A stretch of 64,000 bases of DNA from Staphylococcus sp. IVB6240 (GTDB taxonomy: Bacteria > Bacillota > Bacilli > Staphylococcales > Staphylococcaceae). The translations under genes and the position numbers were made by a program. The notes under the pieces were generated by a model. It saw only the letters and a program-made list of their open reading frames with translations. It was not told the DNA's origin and made no database searches. The stretch covers positions 1,364,001-1,428,000 of the forward strand of contig NZ_CP094718.1 of the NCBI RefSeq assembly GCF_025558425.1, written 5' to 3'. Within the stretch, counting starts at the first letter, position 1. Each line of letters opens with the position of its first letter. Of this stretch, positions 9,294-18,358 are shown in pieces.

Positions 9294-9755
9294 ATGGCGA
9301 TTAAACCAACAAATTATGATTTATTAGCAAGACAATTAGATGCTTTATTAGAAGGAGAAACAGATCTTATTGCCAATTTAAGTAATGCATCAGCTCTCTT
9401 GAACGAAAATTTGGACGAAATCAACTGGGTTGGCTTTTATTTAATGAAAAATGGTGCCTTGATTTTGGGTCCTTTCCAAGGTAAACCTGCTTGCGTACAT
9501 ATTGCGGTAGGAAGCGGTGTTTGTGGGACAGCGGTTCAAGAAAACAAGATTCAACGTGTTGCAGATGTTAACGCTTTTCCTGGTCATATCGCTTGTGACG
9601 CCGCAAGTCAATCAGAAATTGTTGTCCCTATTCATAAAGGAGAAGAAGTCATTGGCGTCTTAGATATTGACGCTCCTATTACTGAAAGATTTTCTCAAGA
9701 AGATGAAGATGGATTAGCAAAGTTTGTTGAGATCTTGGAAAAACATCTTGGATAA
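9294..9755 (+). CDS. Free methionine-(R)-sulfoxide reductase (GAF domain, fRMsr)
   Basis: A 153-residue single GAF-domain enzyme that repairs free methionine-R-sulfoxide. The three cysteines of the family's catalytic site are visible: Cys67 (GKPACVHI), Cys77 (SGVCGTA) and Cys101 (HIACDAAS). I prefer the ATG at 9294 (MAIKPTNYDLL) over the GTG at 9285 because AAGTGAG then sits at normal spacing. It is the Bacillus ytsP type. It lies just upstream of rpsD but is separated from it by that gene's own promoter. Confidence 0.92.
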   Translation: MAIKPTNYDLLARQLDALLEGETDLIANLSNASALLNENLDEINWVGFYLMKNGALILGPFQGKPACVHIAVGSGVCGTAVQENKIQRVADVNAFPGHIACDAASQSEIVVPIHKGEEVIGVLDIDAPITERFSQEDEDGLAKFVEILEKHLG

Positions 9756-9762
9756 ATAATCA

Positions 9763-9790
9763 TTGACAAAAGCATTCAAAGTGTTACAAT
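9763..9790 (+). promoter_or_regulatory. rpsD promoter
   Basis: Perfect TTGACA at 9763-9768 and TACAAT at 9785-9790, with a 16-base spacer, ahead of a long structured leader. Confidence 0.75.
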
Positions 9791-9796
9791 TGATTT

Positions 9797-9960
9797 TGTG
9801 TGAATAAACGAAAGTAGCAGTTAAATATTGATAGGCGCTATAGTGTTCCCAAAGAGGGCGTGCCGTGTAACCGTAGCTATGAGGCGAGGACACACAAAAC
9901 ACCATATCCTATCGAGCATTTAACACTCTTTTTTGTTATTCATAACTACAAAAAAGAAAA
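9797..9960 (+). promoter_or_regulatory. rpsD leader (ribosomal protein S4 binding element)
   Basis: About 165 bases of untranslated leader with GC-rich conserved blocks in an AT-rich region (GGCGCTATAGTGTTCCC and GGCGTGCCGTGTAACCGT). In Bacillus, S4 binds the rpsD leader, which mimics its 16S rRNA site, and represses translation. Position and sequence blocks fit that element; the fold was not computed. Confidence 0.7.
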
Positions 9961-9974
9961 AGGAGGAGTCAATT

Positions 9975-10577
9975 ATGGCTCGTTTCAGAGGTTCAAGCTG
10001 GAAAAAATCACGTCGTTTAGGTATTTCATTATCAGGTACTGGTAAAGAATTAGATAAACGTCCATATGCACCAGGACAACACGGTCCTACTCAACGTAAA
10101 AAATTATCAGAGTATGGTTTACAATTACGTGAAAAACAAAAATTACGTTACTTATATGGAATGACTGAACGTCAATTCCGTAACACTTTCAACATCGCTG
10201 GTAAACAAGGTGGTGTACACGGTGAAAACTTCATGGTATTACTTGCTAGTCGTTTAGACGCAGTTGTATACTCATTAGGTTTAGCACGTACACGTCGTCA
10301 AGCACGTCAATTAGTTAACCACGGTCATATCTTAGTAGATGGTAAACGTGTAGATATCCCATCTTACTCATTAAAACCAGGTCAAGAAATTGCAGTTCGT
10401 GAAAAATCACAAAAACTTGCAATCATCGCTGAATCAGTAGAAATCAGTAACTTTGTTCCTGACTACTTAGAATTCGATACAGACAACCTTAAAGGTACTT
10501 TCGTTCGTTTACCAGAACGCAGTGAATTACCTGCAGAAATCAACGAACAATTAATCGTTGAGTACTACTCACGTTAA
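9975..10577 (+). CDS. rpsD: 30S ribosomal protein S4
   Basis: A 200-residue primary 16S rRNA-binding protein. It starts [19 protein letters not shown] behind AAAGGAGGAG; the longer frame starting at 9933 would run through the regulatory leader and is not used. The S4 RNA-binding domain ([33 protein letters not shown]) occupies about 90-150. It assembles the 30S body and represses its own synthesis. It is monocistronic between its own promoter and terminator, as in other Firmicutes. Confidence 0.97.
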   Translation: MARFRGSSWKKSRRLGISLSGTGKELDKRPYAPGQHGPTQRKKLSEYGLQLREKQKLRYLYGMTERQFRNTFNIAGKQGGVHGENFMVLLASRLDAVVYSLGLARTRRQARQLVNHGHILVDGKRVDIPSYSLKPGQEIAVREKSQKLAIIAESVEISNFVPDYLEFDTDNLKGTFVRLPERSELPAEINEQLIVEYYSR

Positions 10578-10592
10578 GATTTTGTTTATTTC

Positions 10593-10634
10593 AAAAGCCA
10601 AGTATCGGCAGTTATTGCCAGCTTGGCTTTTTTA
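10593..10634 (+). terminator. rpsD terminator
   Basis: AAAGCCAAG pairs with CTTGGCTTT around a short internal stem, followed by a T run, 15 bases after the stop codon. Confidence 0.88.
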
Positions 10635-10706
10635 TTATCCCCTTTTTCAGTAGGACGACATATTTCATATTCCCTACTCACTTTACCTCTCTTTCTATTG
10701 AACTGC

Positions 10707-10735
10707 TTTTCAATCGTGTTATTCTTTCCTATACT
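10707..10735 (+). promoter_or_regulatory. Candidate promoter of the ornithine cyclodeaminase-like gene
   Basis: TTTTCA at 10707-10712 and TATACT at 10730-10735 with a 17-base spacer, 37 bases before the start codon. The -35 is weak. Confidence 0.45.
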
Positions 10736-10771
10736 AAAAGAAACAAGAGTTATTCAAAGGGAGATGTTACT

Positions 10772-11719
10772 GTGAAAGTATTTACAGAAAATGAAGTAAT
10801 GACAACATATCATATGTCTGATGCTATCCAAGATATTGAAAATCTTTTCCAAAATATTGATGAAGTAAGTCAAACATCACGTATTGTGATCCCGACTGGT
10901 GAAGGTGCAAAATCCATGCTTTATATGCCTTGTATTCATCAAGGAAAACAACAAGGAATTATTAAAATTACTTCCATTACTCCAGAGAATCCAAAACATC
11001 ATAGACCCACCACACAAGCAAATATCGTGATTACCGATTTAACGACGGGTGAACATGTCGCGAGTATGGATGGGAGTTATTTAACACGATTACGTACAGG
11101 TGCTTTAAGTGGGATTGCTACAAAATATATGAGTCGACCAGATAGTGAAGTTCTTGGTATGATTGGCACGGGTGGGATGGCTTATGAACAATTGTTAGGA
11201 AACCTAGCCGTTCGCCCTATTAAAAAGGTATTACTTTTCAATCGGACTACAGAAAAAGCACATGACTTTAAATCACGTATTGCAGATAAGCACTCAAATA
11301 TTACATTTGAAGTCGTATCCGATGTATCAGAACTTGTTAAGCAATCTGATATCATTAATTGTCAAACAAAATCATTAACACCAGTATTTAATGCAAATGA
11401 TGTAAAAGATGGCACACATATTAACGGTATCGGTTCATATCGTCCAGAAATGAAGGAAATGGATAATGAACTGTTCCCTCAAGCCACACAAATTGTATTT
11501 GATGATTTAGAAGGTGTAAAAGAAGAAGCCGGTGAATTTATTGAGGCAGATGAAAAAGGGCTTTTCTCCTTTGATGCACATAATGATGATCTTAAAGGGG
11601 TTTCGTTAAAAGGAGAAATCCAACGCCAAGATAAAGATATTACGATTTTCAAATGTGTCGGTGCTGCCCACTTTGACCTTGCTGTCGCACTTGGAGCATG
11701 GGAAAAATTCAATAAATAG
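10772..11719 (+). CDS. Ornithine cyclodeaminase / mu-crystallin family protein
   Basis: A 315-residue NAD(P)-dependent enzyme of the ornithine cyclodeaminase/mu-crystallin fold. Substrate-binding residues lie in the first 120 residues (GEGAKSMLYMP; LRTGALSGIATKYM), followed by a Rossmann domain with GMIGTGGMAYEQL near residue 130. Members include ornithine cyclodeaminase, alanine dehydrogenase and opine or ketimine reductases; the substrate cannot be told apart by eye. The start is GTG with GGGAG eight bases upstream. It is transcribed alone and ends in a long hairpin. Confidence 0.83.
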   Translation: MKVFTENEVMTTYHMSDAIQDIENLFQNIDEVSQTSRIVIPTGEGAKSMLYMPCIHQGKQQGIIKITSITPENPKHHRPTTQANIVITDLTTGEHVASMDGSYLTRLRTGALSGIATKYMSRPDSEVLGMIGTGGMAYEQLLGNLAVRPIKKVLLFNRTTEKAHDFKSRIADKHSNITFEVVSDVSELVKQSDIINCQTKSLTPVFNANDVKDGTHINGIGSYRPEMKEMDNELFPQATQIVFDDLEGVKEEAGEFIEADEKGLFSFDAHNDDLKGVSLKGEIQRQDKDITIFKCVGAAHFDLAVALGAWEKFNK

Positions 11720-11737
11720 ATCGTTAACCTAAAATAA

Positions 11738-11788
11738 GGGAGTAGGACAGAAATCTTTTATAGCAACAAAGATTTCTGCCCTACTCTC
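11738..11788. terminator. Long hairpin terminator of the GGGAGTAGGACAG repeat type
   Basis: A nearly perfect stem of about 20 bp (GAGTAGGACAGAAATCTTT with AAAGATTTCTGCCCTACTC) between two convergent genes. Sequences related to GGGAGTGGGACAG recur elsewhere in the window and are a common intergenic terminator family in staphylococci. Confidence 0.75.
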
Positions 11789-11819
11789 ATATCTTTTAGT
11801 TATTAAAATGAATCTCTTA

Positions 11820-12563
11820 TTACAACTTGAATAATTCATCAGGTACGTCCGATATCACACCATCCACACCTAGCAACATTAATTTTTTAGCTGTTTGTGC
11901 ATCATTGACTGTGTATGGTAAAACTTTAAGGCCTTCAGCATGTGCACGTTTTATAAATTTCTTATTCACTAATTGATAATTAGGATTTACATAATCTGCG
12001 TACTGCGCAATCTCATGGAAATCTGGCTGTTTTAGCCAATATTTTCGTTTACTGATGAGTACACCATAATTTAAATATGGTACTTGTTGTTGTATTTCTT
12101 TAATAAATGACTGATCAAAAGATTGGATGATTATACGGTTGATTGGAAAGGCATGGTAATTAATTTTTTGGATAATTTGTTCACCAATATTTGGATATTT
12201 GTTTGGCTTTTTTACTTCTACCAACAATGTTTTAGAATAATTCTTACAAAGTGTTAGTATTTCATCAAAAGTCATAATATCCGCTTCAGCTATTTCTTCA
12301 TTCCCACTATTAAAATTAAAAGTTCTTAAATCTTCTAAAGTAAAATCTTTAATTGCCCCTTTTCCATTCGATGTACGGTCAATCGTATCATCATGAATAC
12401 CCACGAGGACACCATCTTTTGTTAAATGTAAATCTATTTCTAACATATCAATATGTTGACTGAGTGCCGCTTGATATGCAAGTTTGGTATTTTCAGGAAA
12501 TCTTTGGGATAACCCTCTATGTGCAATGACTTGAAACAATCGATTTGGCCTTGATAATTTCAT
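11820..12563 (-). CDS. Glycerophosphodiester phosphodiesterase family protein
   Basis: A 247-residue GDPD-family TIM barrel. The signature metal and phosphate residues are present: AHRGLSQRFPENT at about 14-26 and EIDLHLTKDGVLVGIHDDTIDRTS at about 41-64, with a later VEVKKP. There is no signal peptide, so a cytosolic enzyme is likely, cleaving glycerophosphodiesters to glycerol-3-phosphate and alcohol (Bacillus YqiK/YhdW type rather than secreted GlpQ). It is divergent from the OsmC gene, with a short shared promoter region. Confidence 0.88.
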   Translation of the reverse strand: MKLSRPNRLFQVIAHRGLSQRFPENTKLAYQAALSQHIDMLEIDLHLTKDGVLVGIHDDTIDRTSNGKGAIKDFTLEDLRTFNFNSGNEEIAEADIMTFDEILTLCKNYSKTLLVEVKKPNKYPNIGEQIIQKINYHAFPINRIIIQSFDQSFIKEIQQQVPYLNYGVLISKRKYWLKQPDFHEIAQYADYVNPNYQLVNKKFIKRAHAEGLKVLPYTVNDAQTAKKLMLLGVDGVISDVPDELFKL

Positions 12564-12637
12564 AAACTGTCCTACTTTTTTTTAATAAAACTTTGTCTAC
12601 ACTTAATTTAACATATTTAGAATCGGAGTGAATCAAA

Positions 12638-13084
12638 TTGGTACAACATGATTTTAAAACAAAAGTCACTTGGCACGGTGGACGTGACGAGGTCGGTCAT
12701 TTAACAGGAGATATTCTGTCACATGATGTTTCCATCCCTAGTTCATTAGGTGGTAAAGGACAAGGTACAAATCCTGATGAATTACTTGTCGGCGCAGCAT
12801 CCAGCTGTATGACCATATCACTTGCTGCTGCTTTAGAACGTGCACATTTGACTCCCTTAAAAATTGATATGCAATCAGCAGGCACAGCGACATTTGAAAA
12901 CCGACGTTTTACAATGACCAAAATTACGCATCGCCCTATTATTCAAGTAGCAGATGAACAAACGATGTTGAAATTAAAACAACGCATCGACTCATTAATT
13001 CAAATCGCTGATAAAAATTGCATGGTTTCTAATAGCTTAAGAGGAAATGTGGAAATTGAAGTCTTTCCTGAAATTACCTATTAA
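12638..13084 (+). CDS. OsmC/Ohr family peroxide-defence protein
   Basis: A 148-residue OsmC-fold protein. The two conserved cysteines are visible in SSCMTISLA (about residue 52) and KNCMVSNSL (about 127); in this family they reduce organic hydroperoxides. The start is TTG with GGAGTG seven bases upstream. It is the YhfA/OsmC rather than Ohr subgroup judged by the GGRDEVGHL region, with moderate certainty. It is monocistronic, followed by a terminator. Confidence 0.83.
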   Translation: MVQHDFKTKVTWHGGRDEVGHLTGDILSHDVSIPSSLGGKGQGTNPDELLVGAASSCMTISLAAALERAHLTPLKIDMQSAGTATFENRRFTMTKITHRPIIQVADEQTMLKLKQRIDSLIQIADKNCMVSNSLRGNVEIEVFPEITY

Positions 13085-13119
13085 AGTTCTATAATATATT
13101 AAACAAAAATTTTTTAAAA

Positions 13120-13168
13120 ATCGCCTCTGCCACTTTTAGATATAGTCTAAAATGCAGAGGCTTTTTAT
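13120..13168 (+). terminator. Terminator after the OsmC gene
   Basis: GCCTCTGC pairs with GCAGAGGC, extended by the inner TTTTAGA/TCTAAAA pairing, and is followed by a T run. Confidence 0.82.
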
Positions 13169-13220
13169 AAATAAATCAGTTATCATCGTTATCTGTTACG
13201 TCTCCAAATACACTCTGTTG

Positions 13221-13235
13221 TTTTATCTGAAAATT
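13221..13235 (+). promoter_or_regulatory. Candidate CodY box upstream of the aminotransferase-serA operon
   Basis: TTTTATCTGAAAATT matches 12 of 15 positions of the CodY consensus AATTTTCWGAAAATT and sits at the likely promoter, about 40 bases before the first start codon. CodY repression of amino-acid biosynthesis in rich medium is established in staphylococci; its action here is inference. Confidence 0.4.
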
Positions 13236-13275
13236 TGTTAAAATGAAAAAACATACTCATGAGGGGAGATAAATT

Positions 13276-14436
13276 ATGTACACACACCATTTTTTATTAT
13301 TAACACCTGGACCCACACCTGTTCCACAAGAAATTCAAAATGCAATGAACACACCTATGGTTGGACATCGCTCAAAAGCTTTTGAAAAAGTTGCTAAAAA
13401 AGCTTTTTCTGGGTTAAAAACTGTTTTCGGATCATCCAACGAAGTCATCATTCTTACTTCTAGTGGGACAAGTGCATTAGAAGCAAGTATGCGTAACTTA
13501 ATAAATCCCGATGACCACATAGTTGTCATTGTTTCAGGTGCATTTGGTGCACGATTCCAACAAATTGCAGAAGCTTATTCACATAACCTCCATGTATTTC
13601 ATGTTGAATGGGGTGAAGCTTTTGAAACAGAAGCGGTGCTCAACTTTATTCAATCTATCGAACATCCTATCTCTGCTGTGTTTACGCAATATTGTGAAAC
13701 ATCGACTTCAGTGTTACACCCAGTTGCTGAACTCGGACAAGCATTAAAACAAATCAATCCAGAACTCTTCTATATTGTTGATGGCGTCAGTTGCATTGGT
13801 GCCGTTGATGTCAATATGGATCGAGATAAAATTGATGTTCTTGTTGCAGGAAGTCAAAAAGCAATGATGCTGCCACCTGGACTTGCATTTGTCGCATATA
13901 ATGACCGAGCTAAAAATCAATTTTCTGAAGTAGAAAGCCCAAGTTTTTACTTAAATCTAACAAAGCACTTAAAATCTTTAGAAGCAGATACCACACCATA
14001 CACGCCGAATGTACCAGGATTTCAAGGTGTTGTTCAGTACTGTCAAATGGTTGAAAATGAAGGTTTTGAACATGTTATTCAACGTCATGACTTCATTCGA
14101 AATGCTGTGCGCAATGCTTTAAAAGCACTGTCGCTCAACTTACTTGTTACTGATGAAGCGGCCTCTCCTACTGTTACTGCATTTGTACCAAGAGATGCAG
14201 ATGAATTAACTTATATTAAGTCACAATTAAGTGAGAAATTTAATATCACAATTGCTGGTGGACAAGGTAAACTAAAAGGTCACATATTACGTGTCGGTCA
14301 CATGGGATTTATTTCACCTTTTGATCTTTTACCTTTCATCGCAAGTCTAGAGATGATTTTAAGTGCATATCGCCAAGAAGATTATATTGGTAAAGGAACA
14401 AAAGCATTTTTGGAGGTTATAAATAATGAATTATAA
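13276..14436 (+). CDS. Class V aminotransferase (alanine-glyoxylate / serine-pyruvate type)
   Basis: A 386-residue PLP enzyme starting MYTHHFLLLTPGPTPVPQEI, the TPGPTPVP motif of the alanine-glyoxylate/serine-pyruvate aminotransferase and 'soluble hydrogenase subunit' group. The PLP lysine lies in VAGSQKAMMLPPG near residue 196. The gene overlaps serA by 11 bases, so both are co-translated. This pairing suggests it provides the transamination step of serine synthesis next to phosphoglycerate dehydrogenase, or interconverts serine and glyoxylate. It is not a classical SerC. The start has GAGGGGAG upstream. Confidence 0.87.
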   Translation: MYTHHFLLLTPGPTPVPQEIQNAMNTPMVGHRSKAFEKVAKKAFSGLKTVFGSSNEVIILTSSGTSALEASMRNLINPDDHIVVIVSGAFGARFQQIAEAYSHNLHVFHVEWGEAFETEAVLNFIQSIEHPISAVFTQYCETSTSVLHPVAELGQALKQINPELFYIVDGVSCIGAVDVNMDRDKIDVLVAGSQKAMMLPPGLAFVAYNDRAKNQFSEVESPSFYLNLTKHLKSLEADTTPYTPNVPGFQGVVQYCQMVENEGFEHVIQRHDFIRNAVRNALKALSLNLLVTDEAASPTVTAFVPRDADELTYIKSQLSEKFNITIAGGQGKLKGHILRVGHMGFISPFDLLPFIASLEMILSAYRQEDYIGKGTKAFLEVINNEL

Positions 14437-16018
14437 AGTACTCGTAGCAGATCCTATTTCTGATGATGGATTACATCAATTACATGAGGATGACGCTTTT
14501 GAAGTTGTCCACAAAACTGGATTAACTGAAAATGAACTCGTTGATATTATTAATGATTACGACGCTCTCATCGTTAGAAGTCAAACGCAAGTAACAGCCA
14601 AAATTTTAAAAAGTGCCACAAATTTAAAAGTGGTTGCGAGAGCTGGTGTAGGCGTTGATAATATTGACATTGATACAGCAACTAAAGAAGGTATCGTTGT
14701 CATCAATGCACCTGATGGGAATACGATTTCAGCGACAGAACACTCTGTAGCAATGCTTTTAAGTATGTCTCGTAATATACCACAGGCACATGCATCATTA
14801 AAAAATGGAGAATGGGATCGCAAAACATTCCGTGGTACTGAACTCTACCAAAAAACACTGGGTGTGATTGGGACAGGTCGAATTGGAATTGGTGTTGCGA
14901 AACGCATGCAGAGTTTCGGTATGCAAATTCTCGCATTTGACCCCTATCTTACAGAGTCACAAGCCAATGAATTAGGCTTTAAACGTGCATCTGTTGAAGA
15001 AATTGCACAGTCTGCAGATTTTGTAACGGTACATACGCCATTAACTGAAAAAACACGTGGATTAGTAAATGATGACTTTTTCAATCTTGCAAAGCCAAAT
15101 TTAAGAATTATCAATGTAGCGCGTGGCGGTATTATTGATGAAGCAGCTTTAATTCGTGCACTTGATGAAGATAAAATTGCTGGCGCCGCTCTAGATGTAT
15201 TTGAAAATGAACCTGCTGTCGGTACACCCGTCACGCAACATCCAAAAATCATTGTCACACCTCATTTAGGTGCATCAACGATAGAAGCACAAGAAAAAGT
15301 CGCTTTATCTGTCGCTGAGGAAATTATTGAAATTCTTAAATATCAAAAAGTATCACATGCTGTCAATGCACCAAAAGTTATCTTTGATCACTCAGAAGAT
15401 ATACAACCATTTGTAGAATTAGCACAAACAACAGGTGAACTTGCAATTCAATTACTCCCTAAAGCACCACGGACTATGAATATTACCTATAGTGGTGACT
15501 TAGCTTTAGATGATACAAGCTTATTAACACGTACATTAGCAAAAGGTGTTTTACAAGAAGATATGGGCGATCACGTCAACTTAATTAATGCGTTAATGTT
15601 ACTGAATGAACAAAACGTCTCATATACGATTGAAAAAACAAAAGGTGTGCAAGGCTTTAGCAATTACATCGAGGTCGAGTTAATTAATAAAGAAGACCGT
15701 GCCAAAATTGGTATGACGGTATTGAGTGGTTTTGGACCACGAATTGTTAGAATAGATGACTACGCTGTGGATTTTAAACCAGAACGTTATCAACTCTTTG
15801 TTCAACATACTGACCAACCTGGTATGATAGGAAGAACCGGTCAAATATTAGGTGAACACGATATCAACATTGCATCAATGTATGTCGGACGAAAACAAAT
15901 TGGTGGACGTGCCATGATGATTTTATCTATTGATCACCCTATCAATTCAGATGTACATCAAGCATTATTAGGTATTCCTGGTATTAAGAGCATACAACTC
16001 GTGACACTGAATGAATAA
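14426..16018 (+). CDS. serA: D-3-phosphoglycerate dehydrogenase
   Basis: A 530-residue, full-length SerA catalysing the first step of serine synthesis. Domains in order are substrate-binding (1-100 and 285-315), Rossmann (about 100-285, with GVIGTGRIGIG and the catalytic HTPLT and HLGASTIEAQ regions), an intervening domain (about 320-450) and a C-terminal ACT domain (about 455-530, HTDQPGMIGRTGQILGEHDINI) for serine feedback. The start lies inside the upstream aminotransferase gene, with GGAGG at good spacing. Confidence 0.96.
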   Translation: MNYKVLVADPISDDGLHQLHEDDAFEVVHKTGLTENELVDIINDYDALIVRSQTQVTAKILKSATNLKVVARAGVGVDNIDIDTATKEGIVVINAPDGNTISATEHSVAMLLSMSRNIPQAHASLKNGEWDRKTFRGTELYQKTLGVIGTGRIGIGVAKRMQSFGMQILAFDPYLTESQANELGFKRASVEEIAQSADFVTVHTPLTEKTRGLVNDDFFNLAKPNLRIINVARGGIIDEAALIRALDEDKIAGAALDVFENEPAVGTPVTQHPKIIVTPHLGASTIEAQEKVALSVAEEIIEILKYQKVSHAVNAPKVIFDHSEDIQPFVELAQTTGELAIQLLPKAPRTMNITYSGDLALDDTSLLTRTLAKGVLQEDMGDHVNLINALMLLNEQNVSYTIEKTKGVQGFSNYIEVELINKEDRAKIGMTVLSGFGPRIVRIDDYAVDFKPERYQLFVQHTDQPGMIGRTGQILGEHDINIASMYVGRKQIGGRAMMILSIDHPINSDVHQALLGIPGIKSIQLVTLNE

Positions 16019-16187
16019 TATGGTGAAACATAGACTATTTAAGATTAAAACTATGACTTTCGTCTTAATATCATAAATATAATATTGATTTATTGATACT
16101 TAAAATTTAATGCTAATAAAAGAAACACTTTATCGATATTTCTGTGTTAATATGAGGACAAAGACATTTTAACTTAAGGAGATAATT

Positions 16188-18083
16188 ATGAATACTATTT
16201 TTCTTACTAGCAGGTTAGATAGAGACCATGGAGGGCTAACTGCCTCATTACTCAACAAAGCAAGAATATTATATGACTATAAAGGTCTTAAATCTAAAAT
16301 TCTAACATTTCATGCTGATCATAATTTTAATGATGTCAAAAATGAAATTGTGAAACGATATGATCTTGAAAATAAAACAGATATTTTAAATATTAATGAT
16401 TATTATCGCGAACGTGGACTACAAAATTCACCAGTTCGATACACATTAGATACGAGCGAATTATCATCTGTTAATTTAAAAGGTAATGTAAAAGAGTTTT
16501 ATAATAATGTTGTCAAAGTTTTAGAAATAACATATGACAACAATTCTATAAAAGAAGCGAAGTATTTTACTGAAAACAATTTATGCATTAAAAAAGATGT
16601 TATTGATAAAGACGGTTATTTATATTGGACAACACACTATCTCAATAAAAACTTATCCCGACAAGTATTTTATAGAAAAGATGGTACAGCATTCCAAGCC
16701 AGAGAATATGATGCTACTAATAATAAGAAAAATATTAAAAATGTTGTGTTATTCGATGAAACTATAACTAGATTTAATTCTTTTGATGCTTTTAAAAGAC
16801 ACTTCGTTGAGGAATTCATCACTGATAGTTGTAATTATTTAGTTGGAGAAGCAAGAGCACAAGATTCAGTTATCTTGAGTATTAAAGATAGCAGAGTTAG
16901 AAAAATATTTATGACACATAGTATTCACATACGTCCTGGTACTGATATTGTCCGAGCTGGGAATAGAAAAGTTTTATATAACCTAAATGAAGTGGATGCT
17001 TTAGTTTTACTTACAGAAAAACAAAAAGCAGATGTTATCAATCGATTCGGTGAAAGAACCAATTACTTTGTACTCCCTCATTCAATAGAAATACCTGAAA
17101 ATACACAAACAAGAGATCACAATAAAATAGTTATGATAGCAAGATTGCATGAAGAAAAACGATTAGAACATGCAATTCAAGCTTTCAAAAAAGTATCTAA
17201 AGAAAAGCCTAAAGCACAGTTATTGATTTATGGCGATGGGGACCAAAAAGAAAATCTGCAAAAATTAATAGATAAACTTCAGTTGAAAGAAAATGTAAAA
17301 TTAATGGGATATGCAAACAATATCGATGAAATTTTACAAAGTGCGACATGTTCACTTATAACATCTAAGTATGAAGGATTCCCACTAGCTATACAAGAAA
17401 GTATTGCAAACGGTACACCGGTCATTGCATATGATATTAGATATGGCCCTTCAGCAATGATTGATCATGGAAAGAATGGCTACTTAGTTGAGGAAGGAAA
17501 TATAAATAAATTAGCATCTACTATTATTAAATATTTAAGTGGCTCAAAAAATGAACGAAAAAAATTCTCTGAAAATTCCATAGCGAAAGCAAAAACTTTT
17601 TCTGACGAACGTTTTGCAATTTCTTGGATTAATTTGTTCGAAAAGTTAAAATCACCTAAAGTTGAAGTAACACCTAACGTAAAATTAATTAAACTCGAGA
17701 AGAAATTAATGCCAAAAAATACTTTTAAAATTCAAGTTGAAGTTAAAGTGAATGATCACAGAAAGCATATAAAACCACAATTCTGGGGTACTTTCTATAA
17801 TAGATCTACTATAAAAAGTGATGGAACTAGAAAACATAAAAAAGTAAATGCAGTTGTAAAAGAAAGAAAAGATGATTTATATAAACTTGAATTTCTTTTT
17901 AAATCTAACGAATTTGAAATCAATGAAGTTTATGATGTATTTTTAACTATGCAATATGACACATATTATTTTGAATTGCGTGTTGGAAATGACAGAAATC
18001 CTGTGAAAGTTGAAACTCTTAAAACTAAAAAAGCAAAACCATACTTCACAAAACCTCATGATAATTTAAGCTTTAAACTATAA
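16188..18083 (+). CDS. GT4-type glycosyltransferase (poly(glycerol-phosphate) alpha-glucosyltransferase-like)
   Basis: A 631-residue GT-B glycosyltransferase. The C-terminal catalytic lobe (about 300-490) shows IARLHEEKRLEHAI and the EX7E motif EGFPLAIQE, with NGTPVIAYDIRYGP typical of the TagE/TarM/GtfA group. The first 300 residues resemble wall-teichoic-acid alpha-glucosyltransferases, and about 140 C-terminal residues form an extra domain of unknown role. Plausible work is adding sugar to teichoic acid or a surface glycoprotein; the acceptor is unknown. The gene is visibly more AT-rich than its neighbours and stands alone between serA and the HAD gene, suggesting an acquired islet. Confidence 0.78.
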   Translation: MNTIFLTSRLDRDHGGLTASLLNKARILYDYKGLKSKILTFHADHNFNDVKNEIVKRYDLENKTDILNINDYYRERGLQNSPVRYTLDTSELSSVNLKGNVKEFYNNVVKVLEITYDNNSIKEAKYFTENNLCIKKDVIDKDGYLYWTTHYLNKNLSRQVFYRKDGTAFQAREYDATNNKKNIKNVVLFDETITRFNSFDAFKRHFVEEFITDSCNYLVGEARAQDSVILSIKDSRVRKIFMTHSIHIRPGTDIVRAGNRKVLYNLNEVDALVLLTEKQKADVINRFGERTNYFVLPHSIEIPENTQTRDHNKIVMIARLHEEKRLEHAIQAFKKVSKEKPKAQLLIYGDGDQKENLQKLIDKLQLKENVKLMGYANNIDEILQSATCSLITSKYEGFPLAIQESIANGTPVIAYDIRYGPSAMIDHGKNGYLVEEGNINKLASTIIKYLSGSKNERKKFSENSIAKAKTFSDERFAISWINLFEKLKSPKVEVTPNVKLIKLEKKLMPKNTFKIQVEVKVNDHRKHIKPQFWGTFYNRSTIKSDGTRKHKKVNAVVKERKDDLYKLEFLFKSNEFEINEVYDVFLTMQYDTYYFELRVGNDRNPVKVETLKTKKAKPYFTKPHDNLSFKL

Positions 18084-18107
18084 AGACAGGATATTAACCC
18101 TGCTTTT

Positions 18108-18142
18108 AAGCGTACAGTTAATCATTAATTGTACGCTTTCTT
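18108..18142 (+). terminator. Terminator of the glycosyltransferase gene
   Basis: AAGCGTACA pairs with TGTACGCTT around an AT-rich loop and is followed by TTCTT, 25 bases after the stop. Confidence 0.72.
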
Positions 18143-18149
18143 AAGTACC

Positions 18150-18320
18150 ATCATTTCTTTAATATTTATTTACCAAGGCGATTCACTTCACATAATTTGG
18201 CTTTGTTAAACAATGGGAGCCAAAATGGATTTTCAGTTCGACCTGTTGCCTGGGCGTCTCACATTAGAAATGATGGTTACACCATATAGTTATATGAGTG
18301 TTGAGTCATGAATAGTTTAT
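18150..18320. other. Intergenic stretch with overlapping open frames, nature unknown
   Basis: This segment is less AT-rich than its surroundings. One plus-strand frame stays open at 18182-18289 (ending RPVAWASHIRNDGYTI then TAG). Another runs from ATG 18212 (MGAKMDFQFDLLPGRL and on) to TGA. Neither has a ribosome site, and I recognise neither. It could be a remnant of a longer gene. Confidence 0.3.
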
Positions 18321-18325
18321 AGATT

Positions 18326-18358
18326 TAAAAAAACGGGACAGCATATCATGCCATCCCA
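18326..18358 (-). terminator. Terminator of the HAD hydrolase gene
   Basis: Reading leftward, GGGATGGCAT and ATGCTGTCCC pair, followed by seven Ts, 16 bases after the HAD stop. Confidence 0.82.

Noticed and set aside
9933-9974. Longer RpsD start at 9933
   Set aside because: It would run through the structured leader; the ATG at 9975 has the strong AAAGGAGGAG site and the conserved MARFRG start.
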